DNA of 64,000 nucleotides from Boesenbergia rotunda (Eukaryota; Streptophyta; Magnoliopsida; Zingiberales; Zingiberaceae): the NCBI GenBank assembly GCA_024364735.1, contig JAGFNQ010002606.1, positions 138,127 to 202,126 of the forward strand, read 5' to 3'. This document shows, one piece after another, positions 43,231 through 55,699 of this stretch. Position 1 is the stretch's first letter. The number at the start of each line of letters is the position of its first letter. Below the pieces are notes generated by a model, which saw only the letters and a list, made by a program, of their open reading frames with translations, was not told where the DNA came from and made no database searches. The position numbers and the translations under genes were made by a program.

Positions 43231-46200
43231 CTATTCTACTAAGCATAACCCTAATTGCCTTTTTAGTGAGCTAAACTTAGACTCAGGTAATGGTTTGGTA
43301 AAGATATCAGCTAAGTTTGACTTTGAGTCCACATGCTTAAGGACTATTTCACCTCTGGCTACATGATCCCTTATAAAGTGATGTATAACTTCTATATGCT
43401 TTGTTCTTGAGTGTTGAATTGAGTTTTTAGTTAGATTGATTGAGCTTATGTTATCAATGTAGACTTGGGTTTGGGTGTAGTCAAGCTGGAAGTCCTTAAG
43501 AGTGTGCATCATCCATAAGAGTTGTGCCACACACTCTCCTAAAGCAACATATTCTGCTTTGGTTGTAAATAGGGCTACGCAGTGTTGCTTTCTACTGCAC
43601 CAACTGACTAGACTATTTCCTAAAAGTTGGCAGCTTCCACTTATACTTTTTTTATCTAGTTTGCATCCAACATAGTCAGAATCAGAATATCCTGACAGTT
43701 CAAATGTTGAGGTCCTAGGATACCAAATCCCTACATTTAGGGTGCCCTTAATGTATCTAAGTACTCTTTTCAGGGCTGCTAAGTGTGATTCTTTAGCACA
43801 GGTTTGGTATCTAGCACACATTCCTACAGAGAATAGAATATCAGGTCTGCTAGCTGTAAGGTAAAGTAGACTTCCAATCATACTTCGGTATAGCTTAAGG
43901 TCTACATGTTTACCTTCAGGGTCACTATCAATTTTGATATTTGTGGCCATAGGGGTACTTATACTTTTGGAGTTATCCATTTTAAATTTCTTTATTAATT
44001 CGTTAGCATATTTGGATTGGTGAACATAATTTCATCCCTAGTTTGCTTAATTTGCAGTCCTAAGAAGAAATTGAGCTCACCAACTAGACTCATTTCGAAT
44101 TCATTTTACATTATTTTTACAAATTCCTTTAAAAAGTTTGAGTTGGTGGATCTGAAAATTATGTCGTCAACATAAATTTAGGCAATGAAAATGTTTTTTT
44201 CTAAGGTTGTAACAAAAAGGGTGGAATCAATTTGTCCTTGGTTAAATTCCTTAGAAATAAGGTAAGTTGATAGGCGTTCATACCATGTCCTAGGTGCTTG
44301 TTTTAATCCATAAAGTGCCTTTTTAAGTTTGAAAACGTAGTCAGGTTTTTCTAGGTCCTCAAAGCCTAGGGGTTGTCTTACATAGACTTCTTCTTTGATG
44401 AACCCATTTAAAAAGGCTGACTTAACGCCCATTTGGTAGAGTTTGAACCTTCTATGGGCTGCAAATGCTAACAACATTCTAATAGACTCAAGTCTGGCTA
44501 CTGGAGCATAGGTTTCATCATAGTCTAATCCTTCGACTTGACTGAACCCTTTAGCTACTATGCGGGCTTTATTTCTAACTATTTCCCCTTGGTCATCTAG
44601 TTTATTCCTAAACACCCACTTAGTATCTATAATGGATTTGCCCTCAGGTTTAGGTACTAGTTTTCAGACTTGGTTTCTTTCAAATTAGGCTAATTCCTCT
44701 TGCATAACTATGATCCAATCAGGATCAGGTAGGGCTTCCTCTATAGTCTTAGGTTCAATCTTTGAAATTAGTGATATTTGACTGAGATTTCTATAGGAAG
44801 ACTTAGTTCTGACTCCTAAAGTTGGATCACCCATAATTTGATCAGAAGGGTGATTGAGCCTGGGTTTCTTGGTTCTTCTAGAACTTGGTTTAGCCTCAGG
44901 TCCAGCTGGACGGTTTGGTTCTGTATTTTGTTCAACTACTTGGGTTGGTTCAATTATTGGTTCAGTTGACGCAGTAGTTGGTTCAAGAGTTAGTTCATTT
45001 AGAGGTTCAACTAGTGGTTCAATTGATGGTTCAATTGTATGCTCATTTTCTTCTTGATCAATATTTGATGGGTTCAGGTTTTGATTATCAGATTTTGGAT
45101 TAGTTTCCTCATCAAAGATTAAATTCGTTGTTTCTTCAATTTTATTAGTTTGTTTGTTGTAGACCCTATAGGCCCTACTTGCTGTTGAATATCCTAAGAA
45201 TATTCCTGGGGTTGACTTAGACTGAAATTTACCTAGGTAGCCCTTGGTATTTAGAATATGAACTTTGCACCCGAAGCCCCTTAGGTAATATAGGTTTGGC
45301 AGTCTATGGTAATATAGTTCATAGGGAGTTTTATTATGTTTTTGTTAATTAGGACCCTATTTTGGATATAGCAGGTCGTACTAATTGCTTCTGCCAAAAT
45401 TGGTTAGCTAGGTTAAATTCATTGAGCATTGTCCTAGCGGCTTCCTGTAGGGTTTATTCTTTCTTTCTACTATCCCATTTTGTTAGGGGATTCTAGGACA
45501 AGAAAATTCGCGAATATATCCATTTATTCTACAGAATTCTCAAACCTTTGATTCTCAAACTCTCCCCCGTGATCACTCCTAAGTCTTTTGATTTTGATAT
45601 CATTTTGATTTTCGATTATCTTACATAGGTCAATAAACATGTTTAGGGTTTCATCCTTAGTTTTTAGGAACCTAACCCAGGTAAACCTAGAGTAATCATC
45701 GATAATGACTAAGCAATACCGGTTTCCGCTTTGTGACTTGGCTCCATGTGAATCAAACAGGTCAAGGTGCAGGAGCTCAAGTGTGGTTTGGGTTAAGTCT
45801 GATTCAATTTGCTTGTGATTAGACCTGGTTTGTTTACCTTGGTTACATGAGTTACATATCATGTTTTAATAGTTCTTAATTTTTGGTACTCCTTTAATTA
45901 GACTAAGTTGGGTAATTTTGGAAATTAGTCTAACATTAGTGTGACCTAATCTCCTATGCTACAGGTTGGATTCTTCTAATTGAGTTAAGGGACATTTTGG
46001 TACTACGGGTAGATTGATAGTATAAACATTATTTTTCCTAGTACACTTAAGCATGACTTCTGAGTCTTGAAGATTTCTAATTAGGCAGTCAGAGTTGGTA
46101 AATGTAACTACATAGCCAGTATCACATCATTGACTTATACTGAGCAAATTAAATTTGAAATTCTCAACCAAGAGTACCTTTTTAATTACGAAGTCGGATT

Positions 46201-46369
46201 TGAGTTCAATGTTACCTGACCCAATGACATTGAGTGTAGCATTGTTGCCAAACGCTACTGAGCCTAAGTTCTTGAACTTTAGTTTGGTGAATTTCAATTT
46301 GTCTCTAGTCATGTGTCTGGAGCATCCACTATCACATCCATTGGTCCAAATCTTTATGTTCCTACACAT
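43231..46369 (-). pseudogene. Sirevirus pol (element 2), multiply broken
   Basis: From the N-terminus: protease region with DSGCSRHMT (46369-46127), integrase (CNSCNQGK, LHLDLFDSHG, DDYSRFTW; 45862-45524), RT (QMGVKSAFLNG, YGLKQAPRTWYERL; 44615-44178), and RNase H to the C-terminus ADIFTKPLPE (43980-43231). A TAA just before the YVDD motif replaces Gln (CAA to TAA). Frameshifts lie at about 44020 and in the integrase C-terminus (around 45500). The RT residue D in QMDVKSAF is G here. It is the same lineage as the pol at 27874-30997. Confidence 0.87.
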
Positions 46370-47229
46370 AAAGTATTTATTGATTTGGATCCAATTAGAA
46401 TTAAGGATAGCTTAAATTGATTTTCACAACCTAGTCTATCTCACCCAATCTAGTGTTATCAATCACGTTAACCTTATGGGTTTTGTGAGACAGGTTTTAT
46501 AAGAAACATACAGATTTTGATTTTGAAAAACAAGGTTAATTTTGAAAGGTTAAATTAATTTTTAAAAAAAATAATTAAGTTTAATTTTATTTTGAAACAT
46601 TATGTTGATTCTAAGATTAATTGAAATTTGTGTTAAATTCAAATCTGGCAACAATAAAGTGAATTTGATTTTCAATAATTGGCTTCCAGGTCTTGGCGAG
46701 GCACTAGGCCTTCTTTGGCCGTAGCATATTGGATCATCAACCCTTTCCTTGACAAAGCTTTTATTGAAAATTCATCTTCAAGTTACTTCTTGAAAGATTT
46801 TGGTTTAACTAGTTTGGGTCTTGGATCGGTAGCTTCGGCTAGTTCCACCAGAATGGCTTCCCTAACGTACTATCATCTCACCTCCACCCAATACTATGTT
46901 GTTCAAATTTCAATTAAGTCATTTTAGTCCTTAGTCTAACCAGTCCTAGGTCTAAGCATAATAAATTGCAGAAGGAAATAAACAAGCAAGCATGCAATAA
47001 AATTAAAGAAGTAAGCATAAAAAATTTATCTAATTATGAAAATTATTTTTAAATTGGATCCCTGACTATAGCCTCGATAATAATTAGGCTAGATGTGAAT
47101 CTTGTCCTTGGGGATCCAATACTGGTTTGGTCCAGCTTGATTGTTCAAACAAAGTTTGGGGACCCATGCTTGAACTTTGGCTCTAGGTTGGTTCAATACA
47201 GCATAATAAGACCGTTGTCTAGACTTGGT
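46370..47229 (-). other. Sirevirus element 2 gag-pol spacer
   Basis: It holds decayed coding remnants between the gag coiled coil and the protease, with A/T-rich tandem stretches such as TTTTGAAA repeats. The equivalent region of element 1 is 27150-27873. No independent gene. Confidence 0.55.
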
Positions 47230-48679
47230 TTAGTACCCTAATCCAGATCGGTTAAGAACGGATTTATGTTTTCCAAGGATCATGTCAAGACCCTTGGAAC
47301 CCGAGGTGAATCGTTCTAAAGCCACCCTGAGTTCCTTGACTTGAGTTTTCAAGGAGGAATTTTCTTTCTCAAGCTTTTCAACTTGAGTAGATTTTCCTTC
47401 TTGAACCTTCTCGGTCAAGGATCTCGAGTCAGCTTCCTCTTTCAGGAGTTTTACTTCCTGTCGGAGGGACTCGACCCGGATTTTGGCTTTCGCCAGATTG
47501 CGAGACAAATAAGCAATTAATTTGGATAATTCAATTTCAGAATAGCCTCTTACCGTTATTTGGCCGTTTTCCGAGATTGTGAGCCTTCCATCGTCTGGCT
47601 CTGATTCCGATCCGGTGTCGATGTCTTCCGAAGCGGTTAAAGCGAGAGGATTTGATTGCGGGGCCTCTTCTTCTTCTTCGGACGAAGATTCATCCATATG
47701 GCTTGGAGAGCCTTCTTCCTTCGAGTCTTATTTGTCTCCTTCAGATTGGGGCACTCTGATTTGTAATGACCCTTCTTATTGCATTCATAGCAAGTGACAT
47801 TCGTTTTGGTTTTTGACGATGTTGAAGGTTCAGCTGGATCTTTCTTTCGTGGCTTGCTTTCTTTCTGTTGGTTTGATACTTCAGCTCCTTGTAGTAGTCC
47901 CGAGCTAGTCGCACCAACTTGGGTCGATCTCCTTCACTGTCTTCTGAGTCTGTGTCTGAGTTAGACTCGAGTGCAGGTTGAGGCTTCTTCTTGAGGACTT
48001 TTCCTTGGGATTTACCTGCAATAAAGGCAATACTTTTCTCGACCATTGTGGAGTTAGTCTGTTCATGCAATTCTAATTCTGAAAAAAGTTCATCTAATTT
48101 AATTTTTGAAAGGTCCCTAGAAATCTTGTAAGCATCTACCATAGATGCCCACAGTGTGTTCCTTGGGAACGTGTTTAGGGTATACCTGATTAGATCACGG
48201 TTCTCTACCTTGTGACCTATTGTATGTAGCCCATTCATCAGGTCCTGGATTCTGGCGTGGAGCTGTGCTGCTAATTCGCCTTCGTTCATTTTTATTGTGT
48301 AGAGTCTGTTCAGCAACAGATCCCTTTTGCTGATTTTGGTGTCGAAGGTACCTTCGTGCAGCTCAATCAGCTTGTTCCAAAGTTCTTTGGCACTGTTGAA
48401 GGGACCCACCCGGTTCAGCTCTTCCTTGGTCAATCCGCACTGCAACGTCTGGGTTGCCTTTGCATCAGCCTCGATCTTCTTCTTTAATGAGGCATCCCAT
48501 TCAGAGTAGTGCTGTGCCACTCCTTCTGCGTTCTTGGGGATCTCTAGGCCAGATTGGATAATTATCCACATGTCCACCTGAGTTTTTAGGTGGACTTCTA
48601 TCCTACTTTTCCAGTAGGAGAAATCTTCTCCACTGAAAAGCGGTTGTCTGGCTATGCTGAATCCTTCTTGCATGGCCAT
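47230..48679 (-). pseudogene. Sirevirus gag (element 2), frameshifted
   Basis: The likely start is ATG 48679 (MAMQEGFSIARQP). It has the copia gag core (FSYWKSRIEVHL, FNSAKELWNKLIELHEG, LLLNRLYTIKMNEGE) and RNA-binding basic region; the zinc knuckle (CNKKGHYKSEC in the shifted frame, about 47770) comes after a frameshift near 47800. Then come an acidic stretch and coiled coil (EKLEKENSSLKTQVKELRVALERF) ending near 47230. It is the best preserved copy of the Sirevirus gag in the window. Confidence 0.85.
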
Positions 48680-48891
48680 AATATTTTCTGAAAAAAATAA
48701 AGACAAGGAAAACTTGTTCCAAGACTTAGTCTTGGATTAGTAGTGCGGAAGAAATTATAAACAACGAAAAAACGATTGAGTGGTGTTGCACCAACCTCGA
48801 TTAACGAGAAATAATTCAAAAAAAATTAAAATAACTTCGTAAATCCGAAAAAAACTCCCAAATTGGTGGTTGCACCAAATTTGAGCCACCC

Positions 48892-48903
48892 GCTCTGATA
48901 CCA
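48892..48903 (-). other. Sirevirus element 2 primer-binding site
   Basis: Minus-strand TGGTATCAGAGC lies two bases inside the 5' LTR; it is the initiator tRNA-Met site. Confidence 0.87.
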
Positions 48904-48905
48904 CT

Positions 48906-50131
48906 TGTTGGATCGGAGAAAACGATAGAGGGGGAGTGAATATCGTTATAAAATTTTCAGAGAAAACAGAGCAGTTACGTAGCGGAAAATAACAGAACAC
49001 ACACGAACACAAGTCGATTTTACTTGGTTCGGAGACGCGGTCAGCTCCTACTCCAAAGCCCACGGTCCTTGACCGTTTACTTTGGGCAATTCTATAGTCG
49101 TAAAAAGAGTTTTACAATTTGAGTATAGAAATAAAATAGAAAACTAAATTTGCAACACTTTTTGTTACCGACGCCCGAGGTGGATCGAATTTCGGAGTAG
49201 AGCGTCGTCGTCGGCGCTGGAATCTCGAAGTCGAAGCTTGTCGGAGCGTAGCGCTTGAACGAAAAGGTTTGGAGCGTTGAGAGTGATGTTGTCCGAATCC
49301 TGGGGGGTGAACCCCCTTTTATAGCACCCATGGGGGCGCCTGTGTCGATGGGGGCGCCTACACGTGGCCTTCCCTGCGCGATCTCTTATCCGCAGGCTCG
49401 GTCAGCGCTTATCCATCTTCACTGGGGGCCTGAGTTGATGGGGGCGTCCGTGACCTCACGGGCGCCTGAGCTGCCTTGGTCCAGAGGCTTCTCGGCAGTG
49501 GTTTGGTTTTTACCTTTACACAGTGGCGCCCGTATCCATATGAGCGCCTAACCCCAGTGAGGCGTCCCACTCCATTGGGGGTGCCTGAGCTGCAGAAGCA
49601 ACATTCTTTCGTTTCCTACAAACCAAGGTTAGTTAGTCATTATTTACAGCCTTAGCTATCTTGGTTCTGACTTCGGGTCTCCCAAATGGAACCCTAGGTC
49701 GAACCGACGCCTACTGTTCCCTCACACGGAGAACGCGTCCTCACCTACTCCTCTCAGGAGAGTTTACCTTTTGCCAACCGGCTCCTCCGGTTGGACTTTT
49801 GCCTAATCCACCTGACCAGGTCTTCGTGCCCAACTTCCGGTCAGGTCTTCGGTGCCCAGCCCTTCGCCAGGACTTCTTGCCCAGTCCCCGACCAGGACTT
49901 CTTTGCCCAACTTCCGGTCAAGTCTTCTTGCCCAGTCCTCGACCAGGACTTCTTTACCCAACTTCTGGTCAGGTCTTCTTGCCCAGTCCTTGACCAAGAC
50001 TTCTTACCTAGTGTACCTAGGACTTTTCTTGCACACTTAGTGAGATTGTTAGATCATAATGACACCTTAACTTCTGAACCCTTTTCCATTATCAAAACAC
50101 AAGTTTGACTTAGGTGCTTCCTGCACCAACA
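48906..50131 (-). repeat. Sirevirus element 2 5' LTR
   Basis: It is paired with 40735-42011. The TATA complement is at 49317-49323 and the hairpin repeat array at 49790-50020. It is about 50 bp shorter than its partner, mainly through fewer array units. After its end (50132) lies AAATCTCCCC, the complement of a polypurine tract. Confidence 0.88.
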
Positions 50132-51928
50132 AAATCTCCCCTAATTTACTCTTAACCCTAGATAACTATACCTGAAAAATCCTCTTATTCCTTTATTTAG
50201 AAAAATTTTATCATTTAATATCAACCAATAAATTTAGGCAAGGTAACTAAACTAAGATTTCAAAACATATCATGAAAGCATAGATAAAGATTTTTAACTC
50301 ACAAACCATATAAGCCATATCTATTCAATAACACTCTATAAATTTCAATCCATAGAAGCAACAATAATTCATGACATAAAATTTTATACGACAATATTAA
50401 TTCATAACATAACATGAAAAGATGATCAGATGGTTCATACATAAAGACACAAATAGAGTCATATGGGTTGTGGCCCCAAACCAGTTATGTTTTTACAATC
50501 ATCAAAATAAAGTGTTTGAGAGATATAAGATATCATCAAATAAAAACACTCTCAAGACTAAGCCGCTCTCAATACTGCGCCACCACATCACATCATGTCA
50601 TCATCGCCTGGAGGAGAAGGAGGAGGTGGGGGCCTGATATGAGAGATGCATCTGCTGTAGCATCTCGTCTTGCCGACTTCGAACCCCTGAAACTCCCCTT
50701 GAATGATCTCCTAGAAGCCTAGCTGCTGCTGCTGATAAGTCTGGAGGTCCTCCCGGATGCCGTGAACATCAACCCGGAGCTGGGAGAACTCCTCGTGTGT
50801 AACTGCATCAGCTGGCTCCTCATCCGAGCTGGAGGACTCCGGACGTTGCCTCCATACAAACTCCCCTGCCAACACTTGATACATGCCAAGGATAGTTGGT
50901 GTGTGCCAATCTGATCATAGTCCTTGGACAGGTGTCGGACCTGACCGCTAGACACTCAGATACCCCATAACTGAAGGAACTCGGTCAGGACGTGACAAAA
51001 GGGCATATATATCTTCCCATTGACACTATGGGAAAAGTGACAAATGGAGGTGAACACATGCAGGGAGACGTCTATATCTAATCTCCTCTCCAGGGCGTAC
51101 ATCATCACCAAGTGGGGTAGTCGAATCCTTGCCCGTCCCTTGGTGACGATGGGTAGAAAACACTCTAAACCAATCTTATACAACATATGACTGAAGGGAC
51201 TCATAGGCTTGGCATCAAAGATGCGCTCTGAGTCATGTCGATGCCTCCTAAAGTAATGCATATGAATCAGTCAATGGTGACATCTGGGAAGGTAAAAGAC
51301 TCAACAACAGTAGGAAAATATATAGATGCATTATTCGATGCCCTACACTCCAGAAATTTAGCTAAAATCATGGTTGAGAAAGGAATGAGAACTCCTGCTA
51401 CCCTAGACTCATAAAGGTTACTATCAGAATTAATGCATGTCAGATTGGCATAGAATTCTTTGCACAAGTCTAGGTTTATATCGTGCTGACAATAAACTAA
51501 CTGTTCTAACCCAAAGTGTGTAACCATCTCGATGATTTGGGGGGATTTTTCTTAAAAGTAGGCCTTATTCAAATACTTACAATTCATCACCTCAAAATCA
51601 TTTTCATTAAATCTTTTCTGACATTCTACCGACCGGAACCTAGACTCTCCCGACTGTCCCTGACCTTGGTGAGACGATCCCTCACCTCTTGGCCTTTTAA
51701 AGACCGCCCTAATATGCAATATACACATGCATGCATACCAAACACCCCCCCCCCCAAAGGAAAGAAAACAAAGAAAACATGTACAAATTGTCACATTAGT
51801 CTCAAATCATGGTTTAAATGAAAAACTTAACCTTAAACAGTGATATCTTTTTGCCAATCGCTTCATGATGACAATGAGGAGAGATCGGCTTGAAAAGATG
51901 AGTTTTCACTAACCCTAGGAGTAGATCC
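50132..51928 (-). pseudogene. Env-like / plant-transposon-protein reading frame, decayed
   Basis: Minus-strand frames at 51794-51552, 51527-51267, 51261-50956 and 50955-50719 form one interrupted protein. It starts with a Ser/Gly-rich stretch (GEGSSHQGQGQSGESRF), then a globular part (CKEFYANLTCINSDSN; RIRLPHLVMMYALERRLDID; GKIYMPFCHVLTEFLQLWG), then a Ser-rich tail. This resembles the retrotransposon-associated plant transposon protein or env-like frames found 3' of pol in some Sirevirus and Athila elements. In-frame stops break it. It lies next to a polypurine tract and a Sirevirus LTR, as expected of a 3' accessory frame. The identification is tentative. 50132-50718 is noncoding. Confidence 0.45.
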
Positions 51929-53414
51929 TGTTGGTGCAGGAAGCACCATATCGAACCTTGTTTTGATATTGGCAAAGGGTTCAAAGTTAAGTATTATTGG
52001 TGTTCTAACAATGTTACTCAAGTGTGCAGGAAAAGTCCTAGCGAAGAGCTGCTAGGCACCTGGCGAAGGGCTGCCAGGAAACAAAGTCCTAGCGAAGGGC
52101 TGCTAGGCACCTGGCAAAGGGCTGCCAGGAAACAAAGCCCTAGCGAAGGACTGCTAGGCACCTAGCGAAGGAATGCCAGGATACAAAGTCCTAGCGAAGG
52201 ACTGCTAGGCACTGGCGAAGGAATGCCAGGGTAAAAAGTCCTAGCAAAGGACTGCTAGGCACTGGCGAAGGAATGCCAGGGTACTGAAGCCCTAGCGAAG
52301 GACTGCTAGGTGCCAGGCGAAGGACAGCTTGGGACTGAAGACCTAGCGAAGGACAGCTAGGCACCCGGCGAAGGACAGCTTGGTGTCCAAGACCTGGCGA
52401 AGGACTGCTAGGCAAAAGTCCAACCGGAGGAGCCAGTTGGCATCAGGTACATTCTCCCGAGAGGAGTAGGTGAGGACGCGTTCCCCGTCGAGGGAACAGT
52501 AGGCGTCGATTCGACCTAGGGTTCCATTTTGGAGACCCAAAGTCAGAACCAAGACAGCTAAGGCTGTATAAACTATCATCTTGTTGCTTTATAGTGTTTT
52601 GGACTAACCCTGGATGCAGGACCGAAGGAACGAGTGTCTGCAGCTCAAAGAGCCTCAAAGGAGTGAGGCAAAAGTTGACCAGGGCGCCCCCAAGGTGAAA
52701 ACAAAACACATAATGCAAAGGAAGGCTTCGACAGTTCATGTTCGGGGCGCCCCCGCTGCACCCGGGCGCCCCCAGCGCTCCGGGCGCCCCCAGGTGAAGC
52801 TACCGAAGCAGCTCCAGCGAAGCCAAGAGGATAAGAGTTTGACCCAGTCAATCCAGGCGCCCCCAGCGTCCCGGGCGCCCCGGTCAAGATCTGATCCCGA
52901 GTTTGAAGGGATCAGAAGCGGACCGAGTTAAAGGCGGATCGGCCGACACGTGGGGGGGGCGCCCCCGACGTCCCGGGCGCCCCCAGGGCCTATAAAAGGG
53001 CCCTCAACCCCGAGGCTTCAAACAACAAATTCTTTCAACGCTTCTACGCTCTTCTGCTTCCGCGCTCTGCTCCGGCAACCTCCCGACTCAAGATACAAGC
53101 GCCGACGACGTCCTACTGTTCTGGAAAAAGTAATCTACATCGGACGTCGGTAAAAAGAAGAGTTTAATTTCAGTACTGCACTTTAACTGTAATTCCATTT
53201 CTGTAACTGATTTTGCGCGATTATAGTATTACCCGCAGTAAATGGTCAGCGACCGTGGGCCTTGGAGTAGGAGTCGACCTAGGCTCTGAACTAAGTAAAA
53301 ACCTTGGTGTCTGTGTGTGTTTGTTTTTAATCTTCCGCTACGCATTCTCTTTTCAAATCCGAACATTTCTCGATATTCACCCCCCCCCCCTCTATCGGTT
53401 CTCTCGATCCAACA
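51929..53414 (+). mobile_element. Sirevirus solo LTR with GATCC target duplication
   Basis: It is a 1486 bp LTR (TGTTGGTGCAGG to GATCCAACA) with GATCC on both sides (51924-51928 and 53415-53419) and neither primer site nor polypurine tract beside it. It is the remnant of recombination between the two LTRs of an inserted element. The TATAAAA box is at 52991-52997. It is the longest Sirevirus LTR here because its hairpin array is longest. Confidence 0.93.
52037..52440 (+). repeat. Array of about sixteen short hairpins in Sirevirus solo LTR
   Basis: It uses the same two-hairpin unit as 32473-32721. Stems include CCTAGC/GCTAGG, CTGGC/GCCAG, CCAGGC/GCTTGG and CCAACC/AGTTGG with 8 nt loops (GAAGAGCT, GAAGGGCT, GAAGGACT, GAAGGAAT, GAAGGACA). 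Most stems pair fully or with G-T. Confidence 0.8.
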
Positions 53415-54150
53415 GATCCGAGGTAAAAGAAGGCTTAGGAAAAGATTTTAGAGCTTGGGAGAGACTTAGAACGAGAGGGGGGCTCAGGAGAAGAAGAATC
53501 ACCGGGGTGATATGCCAAAACCCTAGGTTTTGGGCCACCCCGTGCGACCTTTTCTTTTATAGATCCCGCGGACCAGTCGACTGTCCCCTGGGGCAGTCGA
53601 CTGGTGAAAGGCACAGAACATTTCTCACTCTAGGACCAGTCGACTGCCCCCTGGGGTAGTCGACTGGTAAAACACTCAGAACCTTTCTCACTCTAGACCA
53701 GTCGACTGCCAAGAAGGCAGTCGACTGATACTGAAAATCCAGTCCTCCAGTCCTAAATTTAGAAATGTCTAACTAATTCTACATATCTCCAAAAAATCTA
53801 AAATTTTGTTGAGAGATTTGTGGATCCTATGTCTACTTGGGAAAAATATGTTTTCAATCAAAACTATTACAAATCCCAAGATTGGTACAAACTTCAAAGT
53901 TATCAAAATTAGGTCATTCAAACTCAACTAAAAGTTCTAATTTGGACTTCTTCTTGATGCTTCCTCCCATACTTATTCATAATACACTAATAGCATCAAG
54001 TTATATGGTAATTACACATTAAAACTAATTTCTCTCAATTATAATCCCTTTTTCACCTTTTTCTCCATAAATCTTCTTTTAATGTGTCAATCCCCTAGGA
54101 TTAAGATTCACATTAGTCTTCCAACCCTATTGGAACACTCCATAGACCAT
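53415..54150 (-). other. Noncoding segment: TATA box, leader-like DNA and element B palindromes
   Basis: Minus-strand TATAAAA (complement of 53555-53561) precedes a leader-like stretch that leads toward the env-like frame across the solo LTR. From about 53570 rightward the sequence is element B interior with CAGTCGACTG copies at 53574, 53594, 53637, 53699 and 53718. No gene. Confidence 0.5.
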
Positions 54151-55698
54151 CTAATCTCCTAGGAGAAAGCCTCCTGAGATCCATTGACTATGGATCCCAT
54201 TTTGTCTCCTAGGACTCTCCCTTGGACTTCTAGCTCTAGTTACTTCCCTAGGTAACTCATTTACAAATGCAAGACCACACCGGTGCTCCTCCGGTGCTTC
54301 TTGACCTCCCACTATCACTCTCTTAACTCTATAGACCTTTTTCTTGGTCAATTCCTTTTCTTTTCCTTTAAATGGCTTTTCTTTACCATTTTTGACCTTT
54401 TCGTTACCATAAACATAAGGCATTCTTGAATACGACATTTTACTAGCATTTGCTTTCCTAGGGTGGTATCCTAGACCCGGCCTACCATTTCTATAATTTT
54501 GATCCTTTGGTATCACATTTAATCCCTTGGACCCTCTAATGAGTCTATCTAGGTTTTTCTCTAATTTATCAAGTTTTGCTTTCAAAACTTGATTTTCCTT
54601 TTCTAAACTCCTAACCTTAGACTTATCATGTCTAACTTGATCATTCCTAGGTCTACCCACTTTCCTAGGCGTGTGTCTCCCTTTCTTAGGGTTTATGCCT
54701 TGGTCCTTAGGTTTTGTAGTCCTAGGTTTATCATGAAACATGGAATGTTTTGTATTTTGGCACGCAATAGTATTTCTATTCCTATCATGATATTTAAATC
54801 CAAAATTACATCTAGGCAAGCAATTATTAATATTTCTAGCATTCATGGAAGAGTTTGAAGCATAAGTGGCGTTAGGGATTACCTCCCTTACCTTTGTAGC
54901 TCCCCATTGATGTGTGCATCTTTTCCTTTCTTCTTTCTCCCATCTTCTAAGGTACTCCATCTTTTTAAGCTCTCCTTTCCTTGGACATTTTGTATGATAA
55001 TGCCCTAGCTCTCCGCATTTGAAGCATCGAATTTTTCTTCTTTTCTTTTGAGCTTCCTCATTCCTACAACCCATATTAGAATTTAAATGAATAAACTTGG
55101 GCTTAGGAATTACCTCCTTTCTACCTAGTGGGCACTTATCCTTGTAGTGCCCCTTCTTGTTACAACCAAAGCATATGATATGCTCTTTTGATTTAGCCTT
55201 GGTGGAGGTTGAAGCTTCTTCTTGCTCTTGTGTGGATGAGGGTCTCTCCTCCCCCTCAACTCTTGAATTTATTTCTTCGGGCTCTTCTTCTAGTTGAGCT
55301 TGTGTAGGGTTCTTATGAACTTCTTCCAATTTATTCTACAACTCATATGCATTTGTATATGTCCCTACACTACTCAAAACATTGTTAGGCAAAATATTGA
55401 TTACCTTCTCATTTGCCCGAAATTGTTCTTGTTGCTCCTTAGTCCAATACCTAGGTCGGAGCTTCTTTCCATGCTTGTCGTTAGGGATTTCGAATGACTC
55501 TTCTATAGTCATCACACACTCCCACTCCATCCCAAACCATGTCTTTATTCTAGCTCTCCAATATACAAAATCTTCATGGTCATATGTTGGTGGTGAGTTG
55601 ATATCATCCCCTAGCTTATCCTCCATCATTTTCCCTCTAGCTTTCTTTGCTCCTTTGGCAGTTATTCCAATCAAGAGCATCCCTAGTTCTGATACCAC
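54151..55698 (-). pseudogene. Element B gag with two zinc knuckles, one stop
   Basis: The core starts near MEDKLGDDINSPP and includes DHEDFVYWRARIKTWF. An in-frame TAG at 55336-55338 replaces the Trp of the expected LW motif. Downstream the frame is open for 390 residues: acidic linker, two CCHC knuckles (CFGCNKKGHYKDKC and CFKCGELGHYHTKC), a Lys/Arg-rich region, coiled coil (LEKENQVLKAKLDKLEKNLDRL) and basic tail. It is the longest uninterrupted gag piece of this gag-only superfamily in the window, homologous to 4306-5789. Confidence 0.82.
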
Positions 55699-55699
55699 T

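Larger units (their letters stand above)
40735..50131 (-). mobile_element. Sirevirus-like copia element 2, full-length but decayed
   Basis: Its LTRs are 40735-42011 and 48906-50131 (TGTTGG...CAACA), with a primer site complement GCTCTGATACCA at 48892-48903, gag (47230-48679), pol (43231-46369) and 3' noncoding region (42012-43230) containing a MITE. Flanks AAACC (40730-40734) and AAATC (50132-50136) match at four of five bases. The right flank, however, also looks like a polypurine tract leading into the env-like fragment, so the right LTR may be shared with a second, partial element. Confidence 0.87.
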
